Translations under genes and position numbers: made by a program
NCBI GenBank assembly: GCA_028292565.1
Contig: JAQGMD010000281.1
Span: 1 to 14,825, forward strand
Reading direction: 5' to 3'
DNA from: Burkholderia sp.
Lineage (GTDB): Bacteria > Pseudomonadota > Gammaproteobacteria > Burkholderiales > Burkholderiaceae
Length of the DNA: 14,825 bases
The notes under the pieces: model-generated
What the model was told of the DNA's origin: nothing
Database searches by the model: none
The model's input: only the letters and a program-made list of their open reading frames with translations
In this document: one piece after another, positions 14,351 through 14,825 of the stretch
Position numbering within the stretch: the stretch's first letter is position 1
How the letters are laid out: every line of letters starts with the position of its first letter

Positions 14351-14458
14351 TCATCTCAATCTGTAGTTCAAAAGCTTTGCTGCTCGCGACGATGCAGAAT
14401 CAGAAACCATCCAGGCGGGGCAGTCGTCGAAATCGTTCAGATTCATCAGATTTGACAT
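14351..14458 (-). CDS. Doubtful 35-codon ORF just upstream of the nitroreductase
   Basis: An ATG at 14458 opens 35 codons (start MSNLMNLNDFDDCPAWMVSD) ending with TGA at 14353-14351, seven bases before the nitroreductase ATG. Only a weak GGA precedes it. It matches no family I know. It could be a small coupled leader, the remnant of a longer gene, or chance; it is listed because of its position. Confidence 0.2.
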   Translation of the reverse strand: MSNLMNLNDFDDCPAWMVSDSASSRAAKLLNYRLR

Positions 14459-14521
14459 GCGGTTTCCAGTAACGTTGAAAAACATCCATCGGCACCTTGG
14501 GAACCGTGCGTCTGCTCTTTG

Positions 14522-14825
14522 TTACGTCGATCCCGGTTTCAAAATTTCTATTTTTCCGGTGACCACAGAATTTCCGGGTATGGTCACCTCAAACTCTCCG
14601 TTCGCGTCCACATCCGTCATGATTTCGGTGGTAACAGGGGTCACCGCATACGGACTCACATAATTGGAGCCCGACGCATTGCCTCCACCTAGTCGTACCA
14701 TTTTTATTGCCAACCTCTTTGACGCGAAATGAGGCATGGCGAACCGGATAGGGACCGGTTCTGAACTACGGTTGATCATCCATGTTGAAAACTGCGAGCG
14801 GTCCCGGCTCGAAAACACCGCAACA
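14522..14825 (-). CDS. C-terminal beta domain of a larger protein, probably a glycoside hydrolase (runs off right edge)
   Basis: The frame is open from the right edge to a TGA at 14522, giving about 100 residues. A GTG at 14818 could serve as a start, but the frame stays open beyond it. The segment SQFSTWMINRSSEPVPIRFA, then TTEIMTDVDANGEFEVTIPG and NSVVTGKIEILK, alternates hydrophobic and polar residues in beta strands. It ends like the C-terminal beta-sandwich found after the catalytic barrel in several glycoside hydrolase families (the 'N-S-----R------L', 'V-IP--SV-----' pattern). I infer a polysaccharide-locus glycosidase whose catalytic part lies outside the window. A secreted or structural beta protein is the alternative. 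Confidence 0.5.
   Translation of the reverse strand, partial: VAVFSSRDRSQFSTWMINRSSEPVPIRFAMPHFASKRLAIKMVRLGGGNASGSNYVSPYAVTPVTTEIMTDVDANGEFEVTIPGNSVVTGKIEILKPGST

Noticed and set aside
13417..14472. Long plus-strand open frame of 351 codons
   Set aside because: It lies antisense over the nitroreductase, whose minus-strand product has clear FMN-domain motifs; the plus product is Arg/Ser-rich and resembles nothing.
1..14825. CRISPR arrays, tRNA or rRNA genes
   Set aside because: No regularly spaced repeats and no recognisable tRNA or rRNA sequence were seen on either strand.

Overview
The window is part of a polysaccharide (exopolysaccharide, capsule or O-antigen type) locus from a Gram-negative bacterium. 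A proteobacterium, perhaps a betaproteobacterium, fits best: moderately high GC, compact minus-strand sugar-nucleotide operons, a lipoprotein plus a Tat-exported protein, and an IS701-family element. This placement is inferred from gene content and style, not from a marker gene.

Left block (1 to about 6390, all minus strand, read right to left): a 28-codon putative leader ORF, a DUF1972-type family 4 glycosyltransferase, a gap with one doubtful small ORF, an NDP-sugar pyrophosphorylase with a beta-helix tail, then rmlB, rmlD and rmlA in a tightly overlapping run, and finally the N-terminal third of a phosphomannomutase/phosphoglucomutase that runs off the left edge. Together these would make hexose-1-phosphates, dTDP-4-keto-6-deoxyglucose leading to dTDP-L-rhamnose, and probably GDP-mannose or a similar donor, plus a transferase to use one of them. 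rmlC, the epimerase needed between RmlB and RmlD, is not in the window.

Middle block (about 6392 to 9714, plus strand): a two-gene unit for exported proteins, a DUF1800 lipoprotein followed 10 bp later by a Tat-signal DUF1501 protein. It is divergent from the glycosyltransferase across a 280-bp region with two clear inverted repeats. Downstream is a complete IS701-family insertion sequence (9809-11441) with 17-bp terminal inverted repeats. Its transposase appears frameshifted near the C-terminus. A decayed 565-bp stretch (11442-12006) follows, with a possible PAS-like remnant and a dispersed-repeat-like motif.

Right block (12007-14825, minus strand): the C-terminal beta domain of a protein entering from the right edge (probably a glycoside hydrolase), a possible 35-codon ORF, a nitroreductase-family protein with an unusual 170-residue N-terminal extension, and a second family 4 glycosyltransferase. 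This looks like the other half of the polysaccharide locus, separated from the left block by the DUF1800/DUF1501 unit and the IS.

The points most worth a second look are the leader ORF with its Shine-Dalgarno inside a hairpin, the DUF1800/DUF1501 pair inside a polysaccharide locus, the extended nitroreductase, and the duplicated helical tail on the DUF1972 glycosyltransferase.
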